Shown here: positions 1 to 5,514 of the stretch, in pieces
Layout: the number at the start of each line of letters is the position of its first letter
Numbering within the stretch: the first letter of the stretch is position 1
Source: Woeseiaceae bacterium
GTDB taxonomy: Bacteria; Pseudomonadota; Gammaproteobacteria; Steroidobacterales; Woeseiaceae
Length of the DNA stretch: 5,514 nt
Assembly (NCBI GenBank): GCA_022866645.1
Contig: JALHUQ010000352.1
Span: forward strand, 1-5,514
Direction of reading: 5' to 3'
The notes under the pieces: model-generated
The model's input: the letters and a program-made list of their open reading frames with translations, nothing else
What the model was told of the DNA's origin: nothing
Databases searched by the model: none
Translations under genes and position numbers: made by a program

Positions 1-170
1 CAAATGAAATCCGCGTCGGCCACTATTTTTCTGCTGTTTGCGTTGCCGGGCCAGCCGGGGATCACTCGATATCAATCGTCCTATGTTCAAAACACCAGAA
101 GCAAGACTGGTTACTACCTGACAAATCCCGGTGGGCGGTGGTCGCAACAACTCATCACCAATGACAGCAA
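1..170. other. Unassigned flank beyond the IS remnant
   Basis: I find no recognisable gene, RNA or repeat here. A plus-strand frame from 4 to 186 encodes 60 residues with a hydrophobic start, but it runs into the antisense of the transposase remnant and has no family resemblance. On the minus strand one frame is open from about 175 to the window edge without a start or a recognisable motif. This could be the far-side flank exposed when the insertion sequence lost its end, or the edge of a gene lying outside the window. Confidence 0.4.
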
Positions 171-650
171 CTGCGGTGCATCATGAATCGTATCTGGGAT
201 GAGTTCACGATGGGCGACACCGTAACGTCTCAACTTGTCCGTCACAATCTTTCTGGGGTCCATTCGATTTGCTTTCCATAGTCTCTTGAAGAAGCGCTTG
301 GCAGCCTTGCCATCGCGTCTACGCTGTAGAAGCACATCGACAACTTCACCATCCTGATCAACCGCACGCCATAAATAATACTGCTTGCCATCAATCTTCA
401 CGAAGACCTCATCGATGAAAAATGTATCTCCGAATTCTTGGTGCTTCTTCTTCAAACGACGAACATATTTCAAACCGAACTTATGGCACCACAAACGAAT
501 CGACTCATAGCTAACAGCAATCCCACGCTCAGCCAGCAATTCCTCAATATCTCGACAACTCAGGTTGAATCGATACTAGAGCCATACTGCATATTGAATG
601 ACTTCCGGTGGAAATCGGTGGGCTTGTACATTGTGCTTGGTTTTTTTCAT
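114..650 (-). pseudogene. IS6-family transposase, broken (internal amber, 3' end lost)
   Basis: This is a DDE transposase remnant of the IS6/IS26 type, which in intact form carries out replicative cointegrate transposition. The original start is the ATG at 650, opening with MKKTKHNVQAHRFPPEVI. Codon 25, expected to be Tyr in a W-L-Y-Y-R context, is TAG (576-578). After it the frame resumes with the helix-turn-helix region (SCRDIEELLAERG) and the family motif around SYESIRLWCHKFG. Two catalytic aspartates are visible, in FIDEVFVKIDGK (Asp80 from the ATG) and VTDKLRRY (Asp138), together with the conserved YLWRAVDQDG and RRRDGKAAKRFF blocks. Similarity ends after IHDAPQ, near position 171. The expected NNRAE block with the catalytic Glu and everything beyond it are missing, and the frame runs into unrelated residues until the stop at 114. 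It cannot encode an active enzyme. A TTG at 539 could start a shorter product, but that would also lack the Glu. Confidence 0.87.
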
Positions 651-707
651 CCGGCAATTACGCTTTATCGCCTGTTAACTTGTCAATACCGCACTTGCCG
701 CAGAGAC
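171..707 (-). mobile_element. IS6-family insertion sequence remnant
   Basis: The element is defined by the transposase remnant. Its transposase-start end lies about 40-60 bases beyond the ATG at 650, where the minus strand reads GTCTCTGCGGCAAG (694-707). This resembles the G-G/T-C/T-TCTGTTGCAAA ends known for IS6 elements. The opposite end is gone, because homology stops near 171. No second inverted repeat or flanking duplication can therefore be checked. The right boundary is uncertain and could lie anywhere between about 689 and 745. Confidence 0.6.
689..707 (-). repeat. Possible surviving terminal inverted repeat of the IS6 element
   Basis: The minus strand reads GTCTCTGCGGCAAGTGCGG, sharing the TCTG--GCAA pattern of IS6-family termini and sitting at the usual short distance upstream of the transposase ATG. 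Its partner at the other end is absent, so the call rests on resemblance and position only. A TTGACA hexamer follows at 681-686 and could be the -35 of the transposase promoter, but no convincing -10 is spaced correctly. Confidence 0.3.
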
Positions 708-728
708 GCAGGAAGATCGCCCTTTTTC

Positions 729-1199
729 TTACAAGCTGATGCTCGATATCACGCCTGCCGACAGGAATTTCTTGCCTTGCATCACTGTGCGGATTCCTTG
801 CATCAACTCACTCGGCAACGCGCCCTTTAGCACGTAACCACTGGCCCCTGCGCTCAGTGCTTCCCGCACCAGGTCACTCGTACATTGGGAAGTCAACACG
901 ATGACTTTGATGGAATTATCAAATGCTTTCAGGTCCGGTATCAGGGTCAACCCGGTGCGATCCGGCAGATCGACGTCGGTTATGACGACATTGGGACGCG
1001 TGGCGCGGACGACCTCGAGGCCCTCGGAACAGGTACCCGCCTCTCCGACCACACTAAAGTCAGGTTGCGCGATCAACATCGATCGCAATCCAATGCGGAG
1101 TATCGCGTGATCCTCAACCAAAACAATGCTCGTCTTTCCAGCCGACTCGGCCGAACTGGACTCGGTGCTCGGTTTGTCGGAAATCGGTGGCGGGTTCAT
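729..1199 (-). CDS. NarL/FixJ-type response regulator lacking its DNA-binding domain (probably truncated)
   Basis: This is a 156-residue receiver protein that would accept phosphate from a histidine kinase, presumably the one encoded upstream. A Ser/Pro-rich tail of about 22 residues precedes the receiver fold. Glu29-Asp30 form the acidic pocket (VLVEDH), Asp75 in VVITDVDLPDRTG is the phosphoacceptor, Thr103 is the switch residue and Lys125 (GYVLKGA) the invariant lysine. The sequence style (SAGASGYVLKG, then GIRTVMQGKKFLS) is that of NarL/FixJ regulators. In those proteins a linker and a LuxR helix-turn-helix of about 65 residues come next. Here the frame stops at TAA (729-731) a few residues into that linker, and the IS6 remnant begins some 20 bases further on. 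The start ATG overlaps the stop of the preceding receiver gene in ATGA, indicating translational coupling. The receiver is intact, but the protein as written cannot bind DNA. It could be a pseudogene product or act as a phosphate sink or competitor. Confidence 0.85.
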   Translation of the reverse strand: MNPPPISDKPSTESSSAESAGKTSIVLVEDHAILRIGLRSMLIAQPDFSVVGEAGTCSEGLEVVRATRPNVVITDVDLPDRTGLTLIPDLKAFDNSIKVIVLTSQCTSDLVREALSAGASGYVLKGALPSELMQGIRTVMQGKKFLSAGVISSISL

Positions 1200-1594
1200 T
1201 CTGCGATCAGTGTGTTGATGGCCTCTAATAACTCCTGCCGACCAAACGGTTTGGTCAGCGTAAGATCAGCCCCCGCAACCGAGGCTGAGGCCAGGTACGC
1301 CGAGGTCTTAATTGTTCCGGGCTCGTACTCCATAGGAGCGACATTGCCGCCACCTGACATGACAATGATTTTCGTACCGGCGAATTCGGCGCGAATGTCA
1401 TTGACAGTTTCCACGCCATCCTTGCCTGGCATTATGACATCCGTTACCACGAGATCTGCGCCATCTTCTCGTAGCAAATTCAGCCCATCATCGGCATTGG
1501 ACGCAACATCGACCTCGAATCCTGCCTTCTCCAGGATTTCTTTGAGGGCAATGCGAATGTCTTTTTCGTCGTCTATTACCAATATCTTGATCAT
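1196..1594 (-). CDS. Stand-alone receiver (CheY-like) response regulator
   Basis: This is a single-domain receiver of 132 residues with no output domain, so it probably relays or modulates phosphate flow from the adjacent kinase. Starting at the ATG at 1594 (MIKILVIDDEKDIR) the fold begins at once. Asp8-Asp9-Glu10 form the acidic pocket, Asp52 in LVVTDVIMPGKDG is the phosphoacceptor, Ser80 in IIVMSGGG is the switch residue and Lys115-Pro116 in LTKPF completes the site. The loop after the SGGG is long (NVAPMEYEPGTIKTSAYLAS), as in other solo receivers with an SGGG motif. In-frame ATGs at 1606 and 1639 would add 4 or 15 residues. I prefer 1594 because a GGA lies 7 bases before it, while 1639 has no clear ribosome site. 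The gene follows the kinase stop after 29-74 bases depending on start, and its TGA overlaps the next receiver's ATG. Confidence 0.9.
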   Translation of the reverse strand: MIKILVIDDEKDIRIALKEILEKAGFEVDVASNADDGLNLLREDGADLVVTDVIMPGKDGVETVNDIRAEFAGTKIIVMSGGGNVAPMEYEPGTIKTSAYLASASVAGADLTLTKPFGRQELLEAINTLIAE

Positions 1595-1668
1595 GTCACT
1601 GTCCATTTGGTTTTCAGGCTTGCCGAGCACTTTTATCATACCAAAGCTTGCGTTGTAATTGTTTACGA

Positions 1669-3183
1669 CTAAGCCTGATCTTCAGTGCTGTCGGCTACCA
1701 TCTCTTCGGCCTGCGGAAAGTAGACGCAGAAGGTCGAACCTAGACCTAACTTACTGGACACGACTAATTCCGCATCGTGATCAACAACGATGCCATGGAC
1801 GACCGAAAGGCCAAGCCCTGTTCCCTTACCAACTTCCCGCGTCGTGAAAAATGGGTCAAATATCCTCTCCAATGCAGCGGAATCGATTCCTTCACCAGTA
1901 TCGGTGATTTCAAGACGCAGGTATTTTCCAACACGCAGATTCGTGTGCTTGCACGCCAATACTTCGTCGACATCACACCCATTCAGGTTGACCTCGATAT
2001 ATCCGCCATTCCGAGACACCGCATGAAATGCGTTATTGCAGAGATTTACGACGAGTTGCACAATTTGCGTCTCGTCGCAAAGCACACGGCCTTGGCCCTT
2101 CTTGATATCGACCCGAATATCGACCGTTGCCGGGATCAACGCCCGAACCATGGCCACCGCCTCCTCAACTACGGGCTCCATCAATTGCACCTTACGGTCT
2201 GTGTCGCCAGCCTGTCGACTAAATGTCAGTATTTTCTGGCTCAACCCCTTGGCCCGGTTGCCGAGTTTTAATACCCGCTCAAGTTTGGCGCGCACCGGAC
2301 TCACATCCGGCAAGTCCTCCAACGCGAGATCTGTGTAGAGCAGCAGTGGCAGCAAAATGTTGTTGATTTCGTGGGCGATACCGCCAGCCAACGTGCCAAT
2401 TGACTCAATGCGTTGGGAATGGCGCAATCGAGTTTCCAGGCCCCGCTGCATTTTCTCCGCCGCCTCACGTTCAACAATCTCTTTTCGCAACAACGCATTG
2501 CTGCCAACAAGATTGCTGCGCATGGTCTCCAGGTCACGTGTCAACTCGCGAATTTCGTGGATATTACTGGAGACGGCCAACTGCTTTGAATAGTTGCCCG
2601 ATGCAATTTCGCTGCTGTCGCGCCGCAATTCCTGTAGAGGTCTGGCCAACACCATGCCCAGCAACAAAACCAGTACGAGAGATACGATAAAGTACGTGAG
2701 CAGTATGTAAATCAGGGTCTGCCGAAGGGCGCCAACCTGCTCTAGTGTCGGCCACTCATCGAAGCCGAGTCGCAAAACCGCTACACCACCGCTGATCTCC
2801 AAGGGAATCGAAAGGTAATAAATATCGTCGTCGTGTTCACCAAAGTGGAAATCTTCGACAAATAAATCGCCTTCTTCCGGCTCCAATAATGAACTCAGCA
2901 GCATCCGGTCACCTATCTGCATTGCGGCAAAAATACCGGTGCCGCCCAGGCTGGCGCCGTCAAGGTGCTTAATTATTTCCGTTTCGGAATCGAGTTCGTC
3001 ACCCATATGAAAAGTATCGGCAAAAATTCTGGCAGACATTCGCACGTGATCGACGAATGCGTCCTCCTGACTGCTTTTTGCCAGGACATACAAGGCGTAA
3101 AACAGTGCAGGTAGAAGAATCGCGTGAATCAACACCAGCGCGAGGACCATCCGCATGGACAATGTATTTAGAATTCTTGCCAT
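1669..3183 (-). CDS. Membrane sensor histidine kinase (periplasmic sensor, HAMP, HisKA, HATPase)
   Basis: This 504-residue inner-membrane kinase has a first membrane segment at about residues 12-35 and a second at 156-180. The periplasmic region of about 120 residues between them is acidic (EPEEGDLFVEDFHFGEHDDD around 101-120) and resembles no sensor domain I can name. A HAMP-like stretch (about 180-230) opens with ARPLQELRRDSSEI, followed by a charged coiled-coil linker. The H-box GTLAGGIAHEINNIL puts the phosphorylated His at 271. The ATPase shows the N-box (VVNLCNNAFHAV, 378-389), G1 (DTGEGID, 428-434), the F-box (IFDPFFTTRE) and G2 (GKGTGLGLSVVHG). It carries no fused receiver, so phosphate must pass to the separate receivers encoded just downstream. 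The start at 3183 overlaps the previous gene by 16 bases and has a weak AAAGTG upstream. Met10 and Met12 are less likely starts because they have no ribosome site and would shorten the N-terminus before the membrane segment. The ligand is unknown. Confidence 0.93.
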   Translation of the reverse strand: MARILNTLSMRMVLALVLIHAILLPALFYALYVLAKSSQEDAFVDHVRMSARIFADTFHMGDELDSETEIIKHLDGASLGGTGIFAAMQIGDRMLLSSLLEPEEGDLFVEDFHFGEHDDDIYYLSIPLEISGGVAVLRLGFDEWPTLEQVGALRQTLIYILLTYFIVSLVLVLLLGMVLARPLQELRRDSSEIASGNYSKQLAVSSNIHEIRELTRDLETMRSNLVGSNALLRKEIVEREAAEKMQRGLETRLRHSQRIESIGTLAGGIAHEINNILLPLLLYTDLALEDLPDVSPVRAKLERVLKLGNRAKGLSQKILTFSRQAGDTDRKVQLMEPVVEEAVAMVRALIPATVDIRVDIKKGQGRVLCDETQIVQLVVNLCNNAFHAVSRNGGYIEVNLNGCDVDEVLACKHTNLRVGKYLRLEITDTGEGIDSAALERIFDPFFTTREVGKGTGLGLSVVHGIVVDHDAELVVSSKLGLGSTFCVYFPQAEEMVADSTEDQA

Positions 3184-3614
3184 AACACTTTGATGATCTG
3201 CAGTCGCGAATCTGCTTCAGCATCTTGTTTCCACATATATCCGATGCTATTTCGATTCGCGTCGATTGAATCGGAAAGTTCGCTCGGGCTCCCTACTTCT
3301 ATGGGTCTCGGCCGTCCGAACTTGAGCACGAAAGAAAGCAGGCGCCTTTCATATGACCTTTCTGACATCGCCATGACCGATTGCATGAAGATTTGATTCA
3401 ATTCGTCATCATTGGCCAACCTATATGCTCTGACAGTTTGTCCGTCGATCGTCACTGAGATGCCGAGATATGCTTTGCGTATCTCGAGCGTACTGATTTC
3501 TTCGATCAGATTGTCTTTGTGAGTGACCAACACAACGGCTCGTTCAGCCCACGACACCTGTGGCATGGCCGCAAATGCGACAAGCAACAAAACTGTTGCG
3601 CAACGCCACCTCAT
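3168..3614 (-). CDS. Small periplasmic PstS-like (phosphate-binding-protein-like) protein
   Basis: This is a 148-residue exported protein. A Sec signal peptide (MRWR, hydrophobic core TVLLLVAFAAM, likely cleavage after SWA at residue 23) precedes a mature domain of about 125 residues. The features STLEIRKAYLG, then DGQTVRAYRL, the F-M-Q-S-V helix, the Y-E-R-R-L-L-S-F core, FGRPRPIEVGSPSEL and finally NSIGYMW follow the order seen in short PstS-like proteins of the periplasmic phosphate-binding-protein superfamily. Full PstS is more than twice as long, so this is a reduced, roughly one-domain version and phosphate binding cannot be assumed. I chose the ATG at 3614 because it forms an ATGA overlap with the porin stop and directly starts the signal peptide. 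A GTG at 3632 would add six residues. Its place between a porin-like gene and a kinase suggests a periplasmic sensing partner (inference). Confidence 0.78.
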   Translation of the reverse strand: MRWRCATVLLLVAFAAMPQVSWAERAVVLVTHKDNLIEEISTLEIRKAYLGISVTIDGQTVRAYRLANDDELNQIFMQSVMAMSERSYERRLLSFVLKFGRPRPIEVGSPSELSDSIDANRNSIGYMWKQDAEADSRLQIIKVLWQEF

Positions 3615-4768
3615 TGAATCACAGTACTCCACTGAACTCGCAATTCCTTGAAGTTGTTGCGAGTTGAGTTACTGCCCTGAGTGCTGACATCTGCGATTTC
3701 CAGAGCCAGACTATGTGTATCAGCAAGATCCCATCGGACGCCAAGCATATACCGGTCGACTGCGTAGGGTGGCAGCAGCGATAAGAAGGGAGAGTTGTCC
3801 TCACCGAAGCCAGTCTCCCCTCGGCCGAACAGTGTCCAGTCCCTCGATGCCTGGTATTCAACCTGCAGATAACCTAAAACAAATTCATCTGTTACCGCCG
3901 AATTGACCGGCCTCAGCTGGTTGTTGAAGTACGTCCAGTCAGTTATCAACCGGTAGTTGGCCCAGCGCCAGTCTGCGAACAGGCTGATAGTTAGCTGCTG
4001 AATATTCCGTAAATTGGCCAGATTCGGGTTTGATGCCGACTCGACCTGTATTTCGTTCCAACCCATGGCTAGACCAATCTGGCTGGTCGACAGCACGTCA
4101 GGTCGATAGGCCATTCGATAACTGAGCGACAGGTCGTGACCAGACTGCGGATTCAGCAGATCAAACGGCTGCATTTCCTGGCTGATCAATTTCGGCCCCA
4201 AACCTGCCGCAAATTCGAACGCCAATGCGGATTCATCGCTCCGTGTGTACTCGTACTCCAGCAACAATCCCGTTATATGCGAGACCGTCGGCCCGCCATC
4301 ATCTTCCCACTTCGCAAGTCCGGGGCGGCTGATGCTGGTTTGCATGAATTGGCCGTGATGGAATTCAGTCGACCAGAAATTTGCGATATTGTGAAAACGA
4401 CCCAACCAGACCATTGCCTCGTCGCCTACCTGCCAGCCGGCTTGCAAACGCTCCAGCTCTGATTCCTTACTGGACAAAAAGTATTCGCCAAGGAACCTGA
4501 ATTTGTCGCTGTTGGTTGTATAGAGAATGTCAGCGCTTGGCCGAAGAAACGAGTCCTCAATTCCCGCAACGGAACTGGATAGATTCTCGTATCCCTCAGC
4601 ACTCAGAAAAAACAGGAGATCCTGCTGGGGAGCTCCACGAGCCAGCTGACTCCATCCCGTTGACGCCAGCAGAAAAATACTGACGATTGCCATGTGTCGT
4701 TTCCACACCGTATGCACCGGAGTGGATTTATTTTCCGATAGACTCTCGTCTGGCATAGCCAGGTTCAT
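3611..4768 (-). CDS. Porin-like outer-membrane beta-barrel protein
   Basis: This protein of about 385 residues was not matched to a named family. After a hydrophobic export segment (MAIVSIFLLASTGWS, about residues 26-40) and a probable cleavage near residues 43-46, the mature part is rich in alternating polar and hydrophobic stretches with many Trp and Tyr, typical of beta-strands. Examples are ERLQAGWQVGDEAMVWLGRF, LLLEYEYTR, ISLFADWRWANYRLITDWTY and DRYMLGVRWDL. The last strand (KELRVQWSTVIQ) has barrel character but lacks the usual terminal aromatic. The likely role is passive uptake or a structural barrel in the outer membrane, supplying solute to the periplasmic protein encoded next, whose ATG overlaps this stop. 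The start is ambiguous: ATGs at 4792, 4768, 4756 and 4693 are in frame. I chose 4768 because an AAAGGA lies 11 bases before it. The 4693 ATG also has a GGA but would drop the basic KRH in front of the export segment. Confidence 0.72.
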   Translation of the reverse strand: MNLAMPDESLSENKSTPVHTVWKRHMAIVSIFLLASTGWSQLARGAPQQDLLFFLSAEGYENLSSSVAGIEDSFLRPSADILYTTNSDKFRFLGEYFLSSKESELERLQAGWQVGDEAMVWLGRFHNIANFWSTEFHHGQFMQTSISRPGLAKWEDDGGPTVSHITGLLLEYEYTRSDESALAFEFAAGLGPKLISQEMQPFDLLNPQSGHDLSLSYRMAYRPDVLSTSQIGLAMGWNEIQVESASNPNLANLRNIQQLTISLFADWRWANYRLITDWTYFNNQLRPVNSAVTDEFVLGYLQVEYQASRDWTLFGRGETGFGEDNSPFLSLLPPYAVDRYMLGVRWDLADTHSLALEIADVSTQGSNSTRNNFKELRVQWSTVIQ

Positions 4769-4779
4769 GATATCTTCAT

Positions 4780-4785
4780 TCCTTT
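4780..4785 (-). promoter_or_regulatory. Candidate ribosome binding site for the porin-like gene
   Basis: The minus strand reads AAAGGA within a purine-rich run, 11 bases before the ATG at 4768. The spacing is somewhat long, but no comparable site precedes the ATG at 4792, so this is the main reason for preferring the shorter start. Confidence 0.35.
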
Positions 4786-4820
4786 TCTTCATCCGATTTC
4801 AATGGCAGAACCAGTCGAGT

Positions 4821-4829
4821 AGATTAGCA
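4821..4829 (-). promoter_or_regulatory. Possible extended -10 promoter for the sensor cluster
   Basis: The minus strand reads TGCTAATCT, matching an extended -10 (TG, one base, TAATCT), in the only gap of the right half of the window, just before the porin-like gene. Transcription would start near 4814. No good -35 hexamer is found 16-18 bases upstream, so the site is tentative. An alternative is transcription entering from the amidohydrolase. Confidence 0.22.
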
Positions 4830-4839
4830 CGCAAGAAAT

Positions 4840-5028
4840 TTAAGCGCCCCACGCTCTCTTAACATAAGACGGCGAGAATTTTTGTAAGCCTGCCTGGCCC
4901 TCGTAATACGCGAGATACTGATCGTAGGGATCCGACCTGGAAATCCCTGCAGAATTATTGAATACGTTTGTATACCAACCGATGAAGTCGATCGCATCGT
5001 CAAAATTGTCCCGACGGACCGAATTCAA
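4840..5028 (-). pseudogene. C-terminal fragment of a transglycosylase SLT-domain lipoprotein (probable remnant)
   Basis: This is a 62-residue frame with only a TTG available as start. The sequence RRDNFDDAIDFIGWYTNVF, then GISRSDPYDQYLAYYEGQAG and SPSYVKRAW, resembles the segment near the C-terminus of the SLT-domain transglycosylase-like lipoproteins. There a D-A-I-D-F-I-x-W-Y helix is followed by Y-L-A-Y-H-E-G and K-x-W-L. The common His of that motif is Tyr here. The catalytic N-terminal part is absent, because the bases upstream encode the amidohydrolase in another frame. The usual C-terminal helix and terminal Cys region after K-x-W are cut by the TAA at 4840. It therefore looks like the leftover of a gene whose 5' part was removed, now abutting the amidohydrolase. 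A small expressed protein is possible but less likely. The family assignment is from memory of the motif, not from a search. Confidence 0.5.
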
Positions 5029-5514
5029 TACTCCTGAGAAAATTCGATCCCATCTCCAAATACGACCGATCCGCCGATGATCGTTGCCAACACTTTGAGA
5101 GTACGAATATCGACGGCATCAACACTACGAGGGTCGTCGGACAGCACAACGAAGTCGGCGCGCTTGCCCGATTCCAGCGTTCCGGCTATGTCTTCTTCAA
5201 ATCCGGCGTAAGCGTTTGCAGCCGTGTAGGCGGTCAGGGCTTCCTCGACCGTAATTTTTTCCTGCGGCTGCCATCCATCAGGATTGAGGCCGTCAATAGT
5301 TCGGCGCGTGACGGCCGCATAAACACCTTCTATGGGAGACAGTGGCGCGACCGGCCAATCGGATCCAAAGCTCAGGATTACACCCGCATCGAGTATGGAG
5401 CGGAAAGCATACGTCGTCTTGATGCGCTCCGGGCCGATACGTTTTTCCGCCCAACGACCATCGTCGATGGCGTGATACGGCTGCATGGAGGCAATGATCC
5501 CGCTTTCCGCGGCA
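5025..5514 (-). CDS. YtcJ-like metal-dependent amidohydrolase, C-terminal part (start outside window)
   Basis: About 162 C-terminal residues of a protein whose family is usually over 500 residues long. The frame is open to the window edge. Recognisable blocks are GIIASMQPYHAIDDGRW, the R-S-I-L-D-A-G helix, FGSDWPVAPLSPIEGVYAAV with the metal-site Asp (codon 5358-5360), VEEALTAYTANAYAGFEED-like residues and GTLESGKRADFVVLSDDP. These match the Amidohydro_3/YtcJ group, cytoplasmic or exported hydrolases of amide or related bonds with poorly known substrates. The family's final beta-sandwich strand (ATIIGGSVVFGDG) is present, so the C-terminus is essentially complete. It ends SQEY with a TGA at 5025-5027. 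It lies upstream of, and in the same direction as, the sensor cluster, but with a remnant and a gap between, so a functional link is not implied. Confidence 0.9.
   Translation of the reverse strand, partial: AAESGIIASMQPYHAIDDGRWAEKRIGPERIKTTYAFRSILDAGVILSFGSDWPVAPLSPIEGVYAAVTRRTIDGLNPDGWQPQEKITVEEALTAYTAANAYAGFEEDIAGTLESGKRADFVVLSDDPRSVDAVDIRTLKVLATIIGGSVVFGDGIEFSQEY

Noticed and set aside
4..186. Plus-strand 60-residue frame with a signal-peptide-like start
   Set aside because: The mature part is non-descript, it overlaps the antisense of the transposase remnant, and no ribosome site can be seen because it starts at the window edge.
700..760. Minus-strand reading in another frame across the receiver end giving a C-G-K-C-G stretch, suggestive of a zinc motif
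   Set aside because: It has no start of its own, is only about 30 codons long, and overlaps the probable IS terminus. Chance is the simpler explanation.
438..830. Plus-strand open frame of 130 residues
   Set aside because: It spans the antisense of the transposase remnant, the IS boundary and the end of the receiver gene, so it is an accidental composite.
885..1658. Plus-strand open frame of 257 residues
   Set aside because: It lies entirely antisense to the two receiver genes, whose phosphorylation-site motifs are intact. Its composition (Ser/Arg-rich, no motifs) is typical of a shadow frame.
1777..2271. Plus-strand open frame of 164 residues
   Set aside because: It is antisense to the ATPase domain of the kinase, with no recognisable family features.
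4136..4462. Plus-strand open frame of 108 residues
   Set aside because: It is antisense to the barrel gene and has no motif.
1..5514. CRISPR arrays, tRNA or rRNA genes, strong hairpin-plus-T-run terminators
   Set aside because: I looked for regularly spaced repeats, tRNA-like arms and G/C-rich stems followed by T runs, and saw none that I could support.

Overview
The window looks like chromosomal DNA of a proteobacterium, most likely a gammaproteobacterium. The reasons are an outer-membrane beta-barrel protein, an Sec-exported periplasmic protein, a two-membrane-segment histidine kinase with two receiver proteins, and mid-range base composition. The species cannot be named from the sequence. 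Every gene I can support lies on the minus strand, so the biological reading order runs from high to low coordinates.

Layout from right to left. At 5025-5514 is the C-terminal part of a YtcJ-like amidohydrolase, whose start lies outside the window. It abuts, and overlaps by a few bases, a short fragment (4840-5028) that resembles the C-terminal part of the transglycosylase SLT-domain lipoprotein family and is probably a gene remnant. Next comes a compact five-gene cluster: a porin-like outer-membrane beta-barrel (3611-4768), a small PstS-like periplasmic protein (3168-3614), a membrane sensor histidine kinase (1669-3183), a stand-alone receiver protein (1196-1594) and a NarL-type receiver (729-1199). 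Three of the four junctions overlap (4, 16 and 4 bases), so the genes are almost certainly co-transcribed and translationally coupled. At the left end, 171 to about 707 holds a decayed IS6-family insertion sequence. Its transposase has an internal amber codon and has lost its 3' end. Positions 1-170 hold nothing I can identify.

How the genes could work together (inference): a solute enters through the beta-barrel and is met in the periplasm by the small PstS-like protein. That protein may signal to the periplasmic loop of the kinase, which would phosphorylate one or both receivers. The final receiver stops exactly where a LuxR-type DNA-binding domain should begin, and the IS remnant starts just beyond it. 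The normal transcriptional output of the pathway therefore appears to be lost or altered in this genome. The most interesting points are this porin / short binding-protein / kinase / two-receiver arrangement with unknown ligand, and its apparent decapitation next to the IS element.
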